A stretch of DNA of 64,000 nucleotides from Corticium candelabrum. Its lineage: Eukaryota; Porifera; Homoscleromorpha; Homosclerophorida; Plakinidae. Every line of letters begins with the position of its first letter. Within the stretch, counting starts at the first letter, position 1. Below the pieces are notes generated by a model. The model did not search any database and was not told the origin of the DNA. It saw only the letters and a program-made list of their open reading frames with translations. The DNA lies in assembly GCF_963422355.1 (NCBI RefSeq), contig NC_085102.1, positions 4,673,420 to 4,737,419 on the forward strand, given 5' to 3'. Of the stretch, positions 1 through 8,935 are shown one piece after another. A program made the position numbers and the translations under genes.

Positions 1-111
1 ACCTGACCATATGTTGCTGTAAATACCCGGATGTAAGTAAACATATTTAATAATATATACTGGTTGAATATGAATACACACGTGTTCAACAAACAAACCA
101 TGAATTATCGA

Positions 112-2302
112 CTATTTTCTACGTAAAGGTTGATGCATCAGCCCGATGGTCATCGCCGCTTTCTTCGCCGCATCTAACGGGTTCGCTCCGTTATCTCCAC
201 CAGATTTCCCAGTCTCCTTGACAGCAGTCCCCGCCCCCACACTCCCCATGTCCCACTTCGACTTCCTCTTCTTAGCAGCATCAACAGCCGCTGCAATTGC
301 TGGAGCAATTGCCGGCCGTTTCAACGCCGATCCGCTCACAAAATCCACTTGTGTTCTCTTGGCCTTCTCTTTCTCTTTCTTGTCGTACTGCTCCTTCTGC
401 AAGCGTCCTAGAGCATCAAAATAACAATCCGAACCCCAATTTGTCTCGTCAAATGTGCGATGCTCAAAATTCGAGCCTAACTCGTCGAGTCCAAGGAAAG
501 TGACAAGTTTTTCATAAAGACTTGGATTGCGGAAGTCTTTCCGTTTCTGTACGCTCTCGTTCAGTCGTATGTTTCTCTGTCTTTGCTTTTTCAATAAATT
601 AGTTATCTTGGATTGTAACTCGGGTTTGCATTGTCTGGAAGGAGCCGGTGGTAGGTTCACGCGAGGTGGACGGTGGGATTTTGTCGGGATGTTGGTGGTT
701 GGTGCCCCTGGGGGGAGGGGAGAGTCACTACTGAATGGGGATGTACCTTCGATGTCATCTTGAAATGGATAGAGAATGTGACTTGTGGGATGGTCGTTGG
801 ACTACAGAAAACATGTTGGTGTTACACAATGTGAAATGCAGAGTTTGAGAAGGTTTGACTTGTATGTCTCATTGTCTGTCGTGGCATTGATTTGTCAGTT
901 TCCTGTCTGTCTGTCTGTCCTGCCCGTCTGTCCTGCCCATCATTTGTTAGCCTCATCCCCAGACTCACGTGAGCCTGGCAGTGTCCGGTTCCCGTATGAC
1001 ACTTTTAGCCTCCCATAAGTCTGGACTTTCACACACTTACTTCACTAAGTGTCACCCCACATGACTAAATACTACCTATAGTATGCCAAACTCAATTAGC
1101 TTATATCTATCTAATGTGTGACCCAGCAGATTGTATCACGCCCAAGCCTCCAAACAGCGCATGGTGACTCTGCAAGGTGAGTGTATTCCTACGTTACTGT
1201 CCTACTCGTGTAGACTGGTAAGCCTGCCAAGTCTAGTTACAGCGATTCGGACTTCACGTGTAGTTCACTCGTTGTTTTTGTTTGTGTAGACAAAGATGTC
1301 TTTTCCCCCTAAGATGGCCCCGGAGACTTCAAGTTTACCCTCCCGAAAGTCATCATAATTGTAAACACGAAGAGCAGACTGCAATTTCACGTCAATGTGT
1401 CTCTTGTTGCCATAATTGCGCGCATTACTGGTCTTTACAATAGAGTCTGCGCAATAGCAAGGGCTGTGCAGATAGCAGATGTGCAACAAAACGAGTGAAC
1501 TACACGTGAAGTCCGGATTGCTGTAACTAGACTTGGCAGGCTCGCCAGTCTACACGAGTAGGACAATAACGTAGGAATACACTCACCTTTCCACATGCTG
1601 AAGTCGTCTTGAGAATTGGAGAGCGTGAACTTGGTGAATCACTCGTGGAAAGTCACCATGCGCTGCTTGGAGGCTTGACCGTGATACAATCTGCTGGCTC
1701 ACACATTAGATAGATACAAGCTAATTGAGTTTGGCATACTATAGGTAGTATTTAGTCATGTGGGGTGTCAAGGCTATAACATCTTAAAATTAGTGGTGAC
1801 TTTTAATTTGGTTAATAAAATATAATTAAAATTAAATTAATATTAATAAAATTATATTATTATAAAATAAGCAACTAAAATAACAACTAATATATTATTT
1901 TATTTATTTTATTAATAATATTGTAATTAAATATTTAATTAAATTTGCATATTTGATTTGAAATCAACTCACCACTTTTCCCGCCATTTCATCTTCACTC
2001 TCACTACCTGAATCATCGCCCTCCCGCGCGTAAGAGACCAATGACACAACGGGAGCAGCCTGTATCCGGGTCCTTACGAGCACATTCCTCAGCAATGACG
2101 TCGATGCGCTCGAACTGCGTTGGAATTGCACGAGACCTCCGGACGAGAGAATCGGACTCGCGCTGGCCGACGCGACTTCGGAATTGTCCGGTTCGCTGTC
2201 ATCACTGAATTTTGCCTTCGAGTTCGCGTCCTCCTCGTCTGAGTCGCCGTGATAGGTCACAAGCTGTTTGGACACCTGACTGTAACTCATGCCACCCGAC
2301 AT
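112..2302 (-). CDS. SAP30BP: SAP30-binding protein homologue, unit 1, two exons, looks intact
   Basis: Exon 1 is 2302..1973 and exon 2 is 801..112 (stop TAG at 114..112), joined by a GTGAGT donor (1972..1967) and an acceptor ending TTTTCTGTAG. The join is phase 0 and gives about 339 residues. The N-terminus is acidic and serine-rich (LVTYHGDSDEEDAN), like the start of vertebrate SAP30BP/HCNGP. Exon 2 carries the conserved HCNGP block: KRKDFRNPSLYEKL, DELGSNFEHRTFDETNW and KKRKSKWD. The family is nuclear; it binds SAP30 of the Sin3 corepressor and has been linked to splicing. The start was chosen at MSGGMSYS, because the 14 codons upstream are not acidic and the same ATG is kept in units 2 and 4. 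The gene diverges from the collagen gene at 2638. Its intron holds a foldback element. It is the only whole copy of four. The identification is strong; the exact start is less sure. Confidence 0.88.
802..1050. other. left part of the SAP30BP intron
   Basis: No coding signal. Up to about 938 it matches the introns of the other SAP30BP copies (CTGTCTGTCC runs). From about 938 it departs from them and carries sequence not seen elsewhere in the window, leading into the foldback element. Confidence 0.5.
1051..1769. mobile_element. foldback (long terminal inverted repeat) element in the SAP30BP intron
   Basis: The ends read GTCACCCCACATGACTAAAT and, inverted, GACACCCCACATGACTAAAT. The left arm is 1051-1272. 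The right arm, about 1490-1769, carries some 58 extra bases. The centre of about 215 bases holds no convincing gene. Sister introns at 11.1, 38.8 and 61.8 kb lack the element, so it arrived after the units split, or was lost from the others. The family is unassigned. Confidence 0.75.
1770..1972. other. AT-rich end of the SAP30BP intron
   Basis: Very AT-rich stretch (TTAATTAAA, TTATTAATA runs) beside the exon 1 donor. It is kept in all SAP30BP copies (about 11160-11310, 38860-39010, 61650-61800). No gene seen. Confidence 0.6.
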
Positions 2303-2637
2303 AGGGACAAGAACGCAGAACAGAGTAGAAAAACACGCACACAATTGTACATACGGGACATGTGAAATGATATATCCCGGATATGAAATAAAAGGCGTGT
2401 GTTCTACACTTTAGCGTACACTTCTACAAGCTTCTGTAGTAGCAGGCTACATTAATTTTTTTGTCTATAGTAAAATGCTTGCATTTTTCCTCGACCTCGA
2501 ATTAATATTAATTAAAGGTGCGTCAAGGTCGGACATGCGCACTGCATCGCTTTGATTGCACACTCAGTAACGTGCGCGCGAAGAGAGGACTGGGTACCTC
2601 CGAGTCTAGTAAGAGAACGACGACGATAGCGCATGCA
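2303..2637. promoter_or_regulatory. divergent promoter between SAP30BP and collagen/D8C, unit 1
   Basis: The two genes are head to head with 335 bases between their start codons. A near-palindrome, CATATCCGGGATAT on the minus strand, lies about 70 bases upstream of the SAP30BP ATG (around 2372-2385). The same arrangement and motif recur at 61.2 kb in unit 4, and in altered form at 13.3 kb. Shared regulation is inferred from layout only. Confidence 0.55.
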
Positions 2638-4107
2638 ATGAGCAGCAGCGAAGTGGACGAGAGTTGTAAAGTTTTGCAACGAAATTGTGGCCCAACCGGC
2701 AGATGGACGATTGCGTTGTTTCTATCGTTAGTTGTGGGCAATTTTGTGTTTAGCGGTTTTCTGTTGTGGAAGCTCAGTGTTCAGGAGAAAAGATTTGAGA
2801 AAAGCGTAGAGAAGTTGCAGTTGGACTTGCAGGAACTTCAAGTAGAAAAAGAGGAAATGAAGCAGGTTTATGAGACGTTGTCTGAGTATGGAGGAGAAAG
2901 AGGGAAGAGGTCGGAACAATCTCCCAGTCAGTCGTCACAAGTTACAATCAACATTGCACACGTATTTGGGTCATTCATCAAACAGATGTGCAAACCAGAA
3001 TCAGCAATTTGTATACCAGGTCAACCAGGAAGAGACGGATTGCCAGGTTTGTCTGGAAAAGATGGTTTGCCAGGTAGAGATGGTTCAACTGGATTGCCAG
3101 GTTTGTCTGGAAAGGACGGTTCAATTGGATTGCCAGGAGCAGCTGGAATAAAAGGCGAGGCGGGAAGGAATGGTGAACCTGGCAGTAAGGGATTATCAGG
3201 TAAACAGGGTCCACGTGGAATAGCAGGTAGGAAAGGAGACATGGGAGTGAGTGGAGAGAAAGGAGAAAGAGGAGAGAGGGGAGTCAGTGGACTACAAGGA
3301 ATTTTGGGTCCTCGAGGAGAAAAAGGAGAAGAAGGAGACAAAGGTGAACGAGGATATACTGGTTTTAAAGGAGAGAAAGGAGAGAGGGGAGTCGGTGGAC
3401 TGCAAGGAATTTTGGGTCCTCGAGGAGAAAAAGGAGAAGAAGGAGACAAAGGTGAACGAGGATATACTGGTTTTAAAGGAGAGAAAGGAGAAAGAGGAGA
3501 GAGGGTAGTTGGTGGACTACAAGGAATTTTGGGTCCTCGAGGAGAAAAAGGAGAAGAAGGAGACAAAGGTGAACGAGGATATCCTGGTTTTAAAGGAGAG
3601 AAGGGTGGAAAGGGGGAGATTGGGTTACAAGGAGGAATAGGAATGAAAGGAAACAAAGGAATAAATGGAATGAAAGGAAAAGGGGACAAAGGGTATAGTC
3701 TCCCCAGTCAATGTTTATCAGGGAATCATCGTGTTTTAAATGAAACTTGGAGACAAACATCTGAGCATTATACTAAGACAACTTATCACTGTGATAGGAC
3801 AGGTGATTCATACAATCAACATCGTTTCACACCAGGCTGGCATTCATTCAGTCCTACAATAGGTGGAGCTATGCCAGAGAAGTGCACATCTGGTCACTAC
3901 TGTGCAACTCAAGCATCAGGATGGCTAAAAGGATCTCATCCAAATGTAATTGGTCAAAAAATTTCAAGAACAGTTTGCTTTAGTTGGAGCAGTAATTGTT
4001 GTGAATGGCAGACTAGTGTTGAAGTGATCAACTGTGGACAGTATTACATATACAACTTACCTAACACTCCAGCTTGCTATCTAGCTTACTGTGCTCGAGG
4101 ACAGTGA
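2638..4107 (+). CDS. type II membrane collagen with C-terminal D8C domain, unit 1
   Basis: Single exon, 489 residues. Order: short N-terminal tail (1-22), one membrane helix (about 24-45, [20 protein letters not shown]), coiled-coil segment (47-84), furin-like site RGKR (88-91), Gly-X-Y collagen helix (about 127-352, with a few breaks), and a D8C domain (354-489). The D8C match is to uromodulin, GP2 and OIT3: [28 protein letters not shown] and [16 protein letters not shown] line up. The plan resembles membrane collagens XIII/XXIII/XXV, which trimerise through a coiled coil and can be shed by furin, but those lack D8C. The collagen part has three near-identical cassettes starting about 3280, 3388 and 3505. 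The ATG at 2638 (MSSSEVDES) was chosen because all four copies keep it and unit 3 is unrelated upstream. Likely a surface or matrix recognition protein; ligand unknown. Confidence 0.87.
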   Translation: MSSSEVDESCKVLQRNCGPTGRWTIALFLSLVVGNFVFSGFLLWKLSVQEKRFEKSVEKLQLDLQELQVEKEEMKQVYETLSEYGGERGKRSEQSPSQSSQVTINIAHVFGSFIKQMCKPESAICIPGQPGRDGLPGLSGKDGLPGRDGSTGLPGLSGKDGSIGLPGAAGIKGEAGRNGEPGSKGLSGKQGPRGIAGRKGDMGVSGEKGERGERGVSGLQGILGPRGEKGEEGDKGERGYTGFKGEKGERGVGGLQGILGPRGEKGEEGDKGERGYTGFKGEKGERGERVVGGLQGILGPRGEKGEEGDKGERGYPGFKGEKGGKGEIGLQGGIGMKGNKGINGMKGKGDKGYSLPSQCLSGNHRVLNETWRQTSEHYTKTTYHCDRTGDSYNQHRFTPGWHSFSPTIGGAMPEKCTSGHYCATQASGWLKGSHPNVIGQKISRTVCFSWSSNCCEWQTSVEVINCGQYYIYNLPNTPACYLAYCARGQ

Positions 4108-4606
4108 AGAACAAGTTTCCTTTATCAAAACCATCACATGTACTTATCTTTCCATTTTTGTGTGTATCTATGCTTCTCTGACTAGACAAGTGTCTGCTAA
4201 GAATGATTGTTGTAACAGCTGCTTGTTGTGTAGGATTGCTGCATACAGTATGATGTGCTGCTAGATGGAAATTTTGTTATAAACATACACAGTTTGTGAG
4301 CAGAAATGTGGTTTGCTGTCTACAGTTAAGAACAATATTTACCGGTGTAGCAATAGATAAATTGTTATATGTTAGATCACGTGTAGTTACATTTAATTAA
4401 ATTAAGGATTAACGTTTATACATAGTAACCAACAAAATATTTATAATAAAAAAATTTGGTTCATTAATTAATTATATATTTATTGCAATTAAATAATTAA
4501 ATAAATGATAGATTTGTTTTGTACTTATCCTCAAATTTCAATTAACATGCTCACAACATAATAAATAATCAACAACAAAAATTACATAAAATCTGGGAAT
4601 TGCTAT
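4108..4606 (+). other. collagen/D8C 3' UTR and AT-rich spacer
   Basis: Bases 4108-4390 are nearly identical in all four units, as for a 3' UTR copied with the gene. The AT-rich part beyond holds AATAAA-like strings near 4440-4500. No other gene seen. Confidence 0.6.
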
Positions 4607-4614
4607 TATCCGGG
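4607..4614 (+). promoter_or_regulatory. TATCCGGG motif upstream of GOSR2
   Basis: TATCCGGG lies 71 bases upstream of the GOSR2 ATG and is followed by CATTTTA. It recurs about 94, 70 and 75 bases upstream of the GOSR2 starts in units 2, 3 and 4, and about 70 bases upstream of SAP30BP. Possibly a core promoter element. Confidence 0.45.
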
Positions 4615-4684
4615 CATTTTAGTAATTTAAAAGTGGCTCGTTGATGTTCTAGCCTTTGTGACCGTCTTCCTCTGCCTTTCGTCA

Positions 4685-4992
4685 ATGGAATCATTATATC
4701 AAAAAGCGAACAAGTGAACAACAAAACTAAATTCGTATTTCGTTTTATTCTTGCGACCTCAGATTTTTGTTTGTGTTTGCAGATTGTTGATGGAAGTTGA
4801 GAGTCACATATCATCTCTAGGGCACTCGTATTCGCCTCAACTTGAGCAGGAAATTGAGGGTAAATTAGAGGAGTTGTTCTCTGATATTCAGAGGTTGGAG
4901 CAGATGGTCGCTAAAGAACCACCTTCCAGGAAGCAGAGCGCCAAACTGTGAGATTTGTGGAATGAGAGGAGGGATGGTAGATGGGTAGATAG

Positions 4993-5026
<34 letters not shown>

Positions 5027-5994
5027 AAACAGATGGACGTACATACGACAGACAGACAAACAGATGGTTTATTGGATATATATTATGTAAAGTGACATTG
5101 TCAATTGTAGAAAGCAAACCTTGCTTTAAAAATAGCTATTAGCCAGTTCTTAGAAGACTACATCCCTGTCCACACTGGCAACTGGATCGCGATAAACCCA
5201 ATCCACATTAACAGGTGGTTTTGATCGATTAGTTGAATCCAATTAGAAATAGTGGGCGTTACCTCCATGTATGCTACGCTTGTAGTCCGAACATCTAACC
5301 CTCTTTAATTGTCTTTGTTCTTACTCACCTTATGTTGCTGTGTCAACTCTTTCACGAGCAAAGAACCCACACATACACATCGGTCATCAGTCACGTGACA
5401 CTGAAAATGAGTTGGAAGTAGCGTTTTCCAAGTGCTGTGTGGACGCTCGCTATCCCGATTGGATCATGATCAGCAGGATTGCAATTCGATTGCAATCCAT
5501 TCTGGTCTAGTGTGGACAGGGCTCTAGAGTCATAACAAGATTGGACATACACAGACAGACAGATGCATGAAGCATATCATAATGCATATGTACAGACAGA
5601 TGGACAAACATGCTACAGACTGACAAACTATCTTACTAATGGACAAACAAGTTTACAGACTGACAAACAAGCTTACAGACTAATAATACGTAATATGTTT
5701 GTATACCATGTATGTAAACTTTGTCTAAAACATTTAAATGGGTTGCACAATTTGGTTGATTATTTGTGGTTCAATGAATTTGTTTGTTGTACAGACGAGT
5801 TGAACAATTGTCATATGATTGTCAGCATCTACATAGTACTCTTAGGACGTTCCAACAGAAACAGCGGCTCAACGTATGGAGATGTACACAATAAGGAGTA
5901 ATTGAAATGTCGTGTTGGATGCAGCGTGATGTTGTGATAGGAAAAGGAAGAGCACGATAGGAATGAATTGTTGTCAAGGAGATTTACAGCAAAT
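4685..5994 (+). CDS. GOSR2: Golgi SNAP receptor 2 (membrin) homologue, exons 1-4, 3' end missing, unit 1
   Basis: Exons 4685-4713 (MESLYQKANK), 4783-4947, 5795-5873 and 5941-5994 join in frame through GT-AG sites. They give about 109 residues that follow human GOSR2 in order: MESLYQKANK, IEGKLEELFSDIQRLEQM, AKEPPSRKQSAKL, RVEQLSYDCQHLHSTLR, ELLSRRFTAN. GOSR2 is a Golgi Qb-SNARE acting in ER-to-Golgi and intra-Golgi fusion. Only the N-terminal regulatory part is here. After the exon 4 donor (GTATGG at 5995) come CA repeats and LINE debris, and no SNARE-motif or membrane-anchor exon was found before the next unit. Intron 3 is only 67 bases. The four exons are open, but the copy cannot make a normal SNARE unless the last exons lie somewhere I did not recognise. 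Confidence 0.8.
5161..5523. mobile_element. MITE, PIF/Harbinger-like, in GOSR2 intron 2
   Basis: The inverted ends read CCCTGTCCACACT and AGTGTGGACAGGG, flanked by CTA on both sides (5158-5160, 5524-5526). The sister copy at 9.86 kb reads straight through as an empty site (GAAGACTAAGAGTC). Length 363 bases, no gene. A three-base target duplication and these ends suit PIF/Harbinger; the class is inferred. Confidence 0.75.
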
Positions 5995-6002
5995 GTATGG
6001 AT

Positions 6003-6004
<2 letters not shown>

Positions 6005-6098
<94 letters not shown>
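6005..6098. repeat. (CA)n microsatellite
   Basis: Unbroken CA dinucleotides after GOSR2 exon 4. They form the boundary with the 3' end of an antisense LINE copy; matching junctions occur in units 3 and 4. Confidence 0.97.
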
Positions 6099-6101
<3 letters not shown>

Positions 6102-6961
6102 ACTTGATGACAGATGCCAGTGTCTGCCACGCCGCCCATCTATGGAGAGAGCTGAAAGATGAGGTAGTTACTGTCTGCACTTATGTCTCTGTATGTCCTT
6201 GAGCCACCGCAAACGTCTTCCACATGTGCAAGACAGGGGAAGTTGACTGCTGTCTTTTTCTGAACAGCGTTTGCCATGATGACAGTTAAGCCGTTGGAAT
6301 CCTGGCTTGGATTTGAAGCACCGTCCACATTGACTACAATGGCAGCAACAGCATGTCCTATCAGGCTCCGGTATCCGACTTGAGGTACAATCATTGGAGG
6401 CAAGTGATGATGACCGGATCAATAATAGAGTCGATGATGATGAAGAAGACACATTTAAACATTTATGTATTGCTAGTCCATCCCTACTTCTCAGCCACCG
6501 ATGACACTTGGCACATTGCACTGCGCCTGGTTGTTCACACAGAGGCAGTTGGCGTTCCACAATCCACTTGTGCCGTTTCACACCTGAATGACTGCGAAAG
6601 GAGCGGCAATACACAGCACATGAAAAGGATCGTTCAGGAGAGGTACGTGTAACTTCATCCTGACGTGAAGCTCGCCATTCTAGACGCTGCTGTGCCAGGT
6701 GATACCAATTCTCTAGTTTAACTTCAAGTCAGTCTGGATCCTGTCTTCCCATCTGAGGCGGGGGTCTTGAGCTGGTCTAGAATGTGACAGCCACCCAAAT
6801 AATAGTTTCTTTGGTAATCTGATTGCAGGCATTCGAGCAACATGTCCTAACCACTGAAGGCAGCGGCGACGAAGGACGTCAGACATCAGATTTACATCAC
6901 CCCATTTTCGTTGAAGATCAGTATTGGTAGCATGTTGAAGCTCCTGGTCCCATCGAGTCAC
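6099..6961 (-). mobile_element. LINE 3' end with C-terminal zinc fingers (family A, copy 1)
   Basis: Minus-strand pieces code for the end of a LINE polyprotein: LQWLGHVARMPAIRLPKKLL, RWEDRIQTDLKL, then C2H2-like fingers (CAKCHRWLRSRDGLAIHKC and CTCGRRLRWLKDIQRHKC). The LGHVARMP...RWxDRIxxDL string is typical of the region after the reverse transcriptase in RTE, L1 and CR1-like LINEs. The frame shifts at least once between the two parts. The copy is cut at the 5' side, so no polymerase core remains. It lies antisense in GOSR2 intron 4, with its 3' end at the CA repeat. Confidence 0.8.
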
Positions 6962-6964
6962 ACA

Positions 6965-7258
6965 CCTAAAAAATCCTAAATGTCAGGAGCTGCCTTTCAG
7001 AGGTCACACCCCAGCTGTAAAGCTGGGCCCTGTACATAGTCAGGGAATTCTGGGCGTGCGCTAGCAAAATCCTGGAGCCAGGCACTCGCAGGAGCACTGA
7101 CTTATGAAGCCAACTGTAGTGTGAGCACCCGAAGTCTTACCAGGACCCCAGTGGCTGATGTCACGTCACAGCTGATGGCCGCTTAGGACCCCAGTCAATG
7201 ACCAGGTACTCATTTATACTCCTGAGTCGAGAGAAGCAAATGTGTGTTAGTTTCTTGC
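6965..7258. repeat. SINE-like or LINE-tail repeat, about 300 bases, copy 1
   Basis: Repeated at 21246-21545, 34464-34770 and partly at 23715-23830 and 40680-40760. It contains GACCAGGTACTCATTTATAC and ends GCTTAAGGAAATTATGC before a CA repeat. The core resembles one often seen in marine invertebrate short repeats; that likeness is from memory. No coding frame. Confidence 0.55.
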
Positions 7259-7262
7259 TTAA

Positions 7263-7979
7263 AGCGACACTGTCAAGATTTGAGCGCACAAATGCGCATG
7301 CTTGTGCGCTCTAGGCGTGTCACACTTCGCGCGCAAACCTACATCGGGACTCCTAGGACAGCGTAATGGCGTTTCGTGACGATAGAACGCGTATTAGTGC
7401 ATCAGACACGTCTGCTGACGAAGGAGCAGTGGTTATTCCGGTACGCAGACAATGGGACTTTTCGCTAGGATGTCTACAGCTAGGAGCCTACTATAGATGT
7501 CTTGCGACAGTTTAATAGTCTTCATAACACTTGTTGTGCACTTGCGGCGACGTCCTGCCCCTTGACGTGCACCTCCATGGCTTCTCTTCTGAGATACCGA
7601 AGTCATATCTGTGACAACTTCCGGGAATCTTGTCCATCACGTGCGGCTTGCAAAGGGCCCGTTTTCGCCGTAGAAAGTAACCGTTCGAAGTCGAAAACAA
7701 ACGCTATACTTGCTCTATATTTACAAACCTTATACGACGTATCAAATCCATGCGCAATGACCTAGTCAAGTACGACGATATCGGCTGTCAGGCACTCAAA
7801 GCACGACAAAAGTCGATCTATTGCCAAAACGTGGCAGATAACGCAATATAACTACAGGTAAAATCGCACTTGCCAACGATTCCTCGTTTTGGAGAACTTG
7901 AAAAATTTCTACCTAAATTCAAGTTTGCGGGGGCGTTTAGACGCTAGGTATCCGAGGATAAAATCTTGACAGTGTCGCT
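7263..7979. mobile_element. 717-bp inverted-repeat element inserted at TTAA
   Basis: The ends AGCGACACTGTCAAGATTT and AAATCTTGACAGTGTCGCT are inverse copies. TTAA lies on the left (7259-7262) and twice on the right (7980-7987). The empty site is visible at 21.53 kb (TTGCTTAAGGAAATT). TTAA targeting suggests piggyBac or Kolobok kin. No transposase seen, so non-autonomous. Confidence 0.78.
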
Positions 7980-8001
7980 TTAATTAAGGAAATTATGCGA
8001 G

Positions 8002-8003
<2 letters not shown>

Positions 8004-8096
<93 letters not shown>
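8004..8096. repeat. (CA)n microsatellite
   Basis: Pure CA run at the end of the SINE-like repeat, followed by CTTGATTTGTATTG, which recurs at the same place in other units. Confidence 0.97.
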
Positions 8097-8097
<1 letters not shown>

Positions 8098-8339
8098 CTT
8101 GATTTGTATTGTTTCTTGTGACTTGTGGATCTGTGCGATTTGATTTCTTGCCAGTCACATGATATGTGGATTAGATGCCAATGAAATCTCATCTTGCAGG
8201 AGACACCAATAGCTAAGTCTGACTCTCGATCATGTGTGACAGACAGCTGTTGGAAAGTTAATTTTTAGTGCATTGGGCTGATATTTAAAGCAGCTGTATT
8301 GACAGACAGACGGACATACATATTAACAGACAGACATCG

Positions 8340-8935
8340 AGCAGTTGTGATTGTGGCAAAGAACTGGACATCCAATGATACCATCTAATCACTTGTAAGA
8401 CTGGGGGTGGTCCAGTGCACACTCACAACTCAATTGTGTCAGCATGGTCTAACTGCCTTTCTCAACTCAACTTGTCGCACAAACTAGAGCCACAATACGG
8501 GTATGTCAACAGTGACAAGAGGTCGGACATCCTCGTTTATGACCCAGATTTAGGTGCAGACATTGAATTAGATGTGTCGTTGGCTCATCCATGGTGTTTG
8601 GACTCAGTGAAGGCAGCCGCCAGAGAAGAAGGAGTAGCAGCAATGAAACGGGAGGAGAAGAAAGAGGCAAAATATAATTCTGAGCTGCTGCCAGAAGGTC
8701 CTGCCCATTGGTCATTCCTCTTGTTTTCCAACATTTTTGGCCGTTGGGGTGAACAAGCTGGCAAAGATTGCAAGAGATGATGAAGGAAAACGAAATGAGA
8801 CCGACTTCAAGAACAAGTGGTGATCAATCATTTCAGTGACACTACAACGTTGCAATGCAAAACTCGTCTCGGACAAACTCATTAGCATAGCGAGATTAGA
8901 ACGTCGAAATGTATTGTGCTCAGTGTAGTTTGTAT
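8340..8935 (+). mobile_element. 3' fragment of an RLE-type LINE (family R2, copy 1)
   Basis: Codes for the end of a LINE protein: a zinc-binding run (HLITCKTGGGPVHTHNSIVS) and a restriction-like nuclease core (RSDILVYDPDLGADIELDVS, then LAHPWCLDSVKAA). The D...ELDV pattern is the catalytic part of PD-(D/E)XK nucleases, as in R2/NeSL-type LINEs. The start of the zinc motif is out of frame and the 3' part shifts again. No polymerase is present. The same fragment recurs at 23.15, 24.2, 36.05 and 63.5 kb. Confidence 0.75.

Noticed and set aside
1265-1489. 74-codon frame in the centre of the foldback element
   Set aside because: No known motif, it spans the arm edge, and there is no second copy to test conservation.
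2518-2637. Upstream extension of the collagen frame ([12 protein letters not shown]...)
   Set aside because: Not conserved in unit 3 and altered in unit 2, while the ATG before SSSEVDES is kept in all four.
3021-3689. Long minus-strand frame rich in SPFSP and FPFIP opposite the collagen gene (also at 14141, 29447 and 59883)
   Set aside because: It is the reverse of Gly-X-Y codons (GGA/GAA/AAA read backward). It varies exactly with cassette number and has no independent conservation.
5829-6098. Minus-strand frame FAVNLLDNNSFLSCSSFSYH repeated in three units
   Set aside because: It is antisense to GOSR2 exons 3 and 4, whose sense reading (RVEQLSYDCQHL, ELLSRRFTAN) matches a known protein.
8506-8773. 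Leucine-rich minus-strand frames opposite the RLE-LINE fragments (SLLLLLLLWRLPS and similar)
   Set aside because: Antisense shadow of KAASREEGVAAMKREE codons; the sense strand has the recognisable nuclease.
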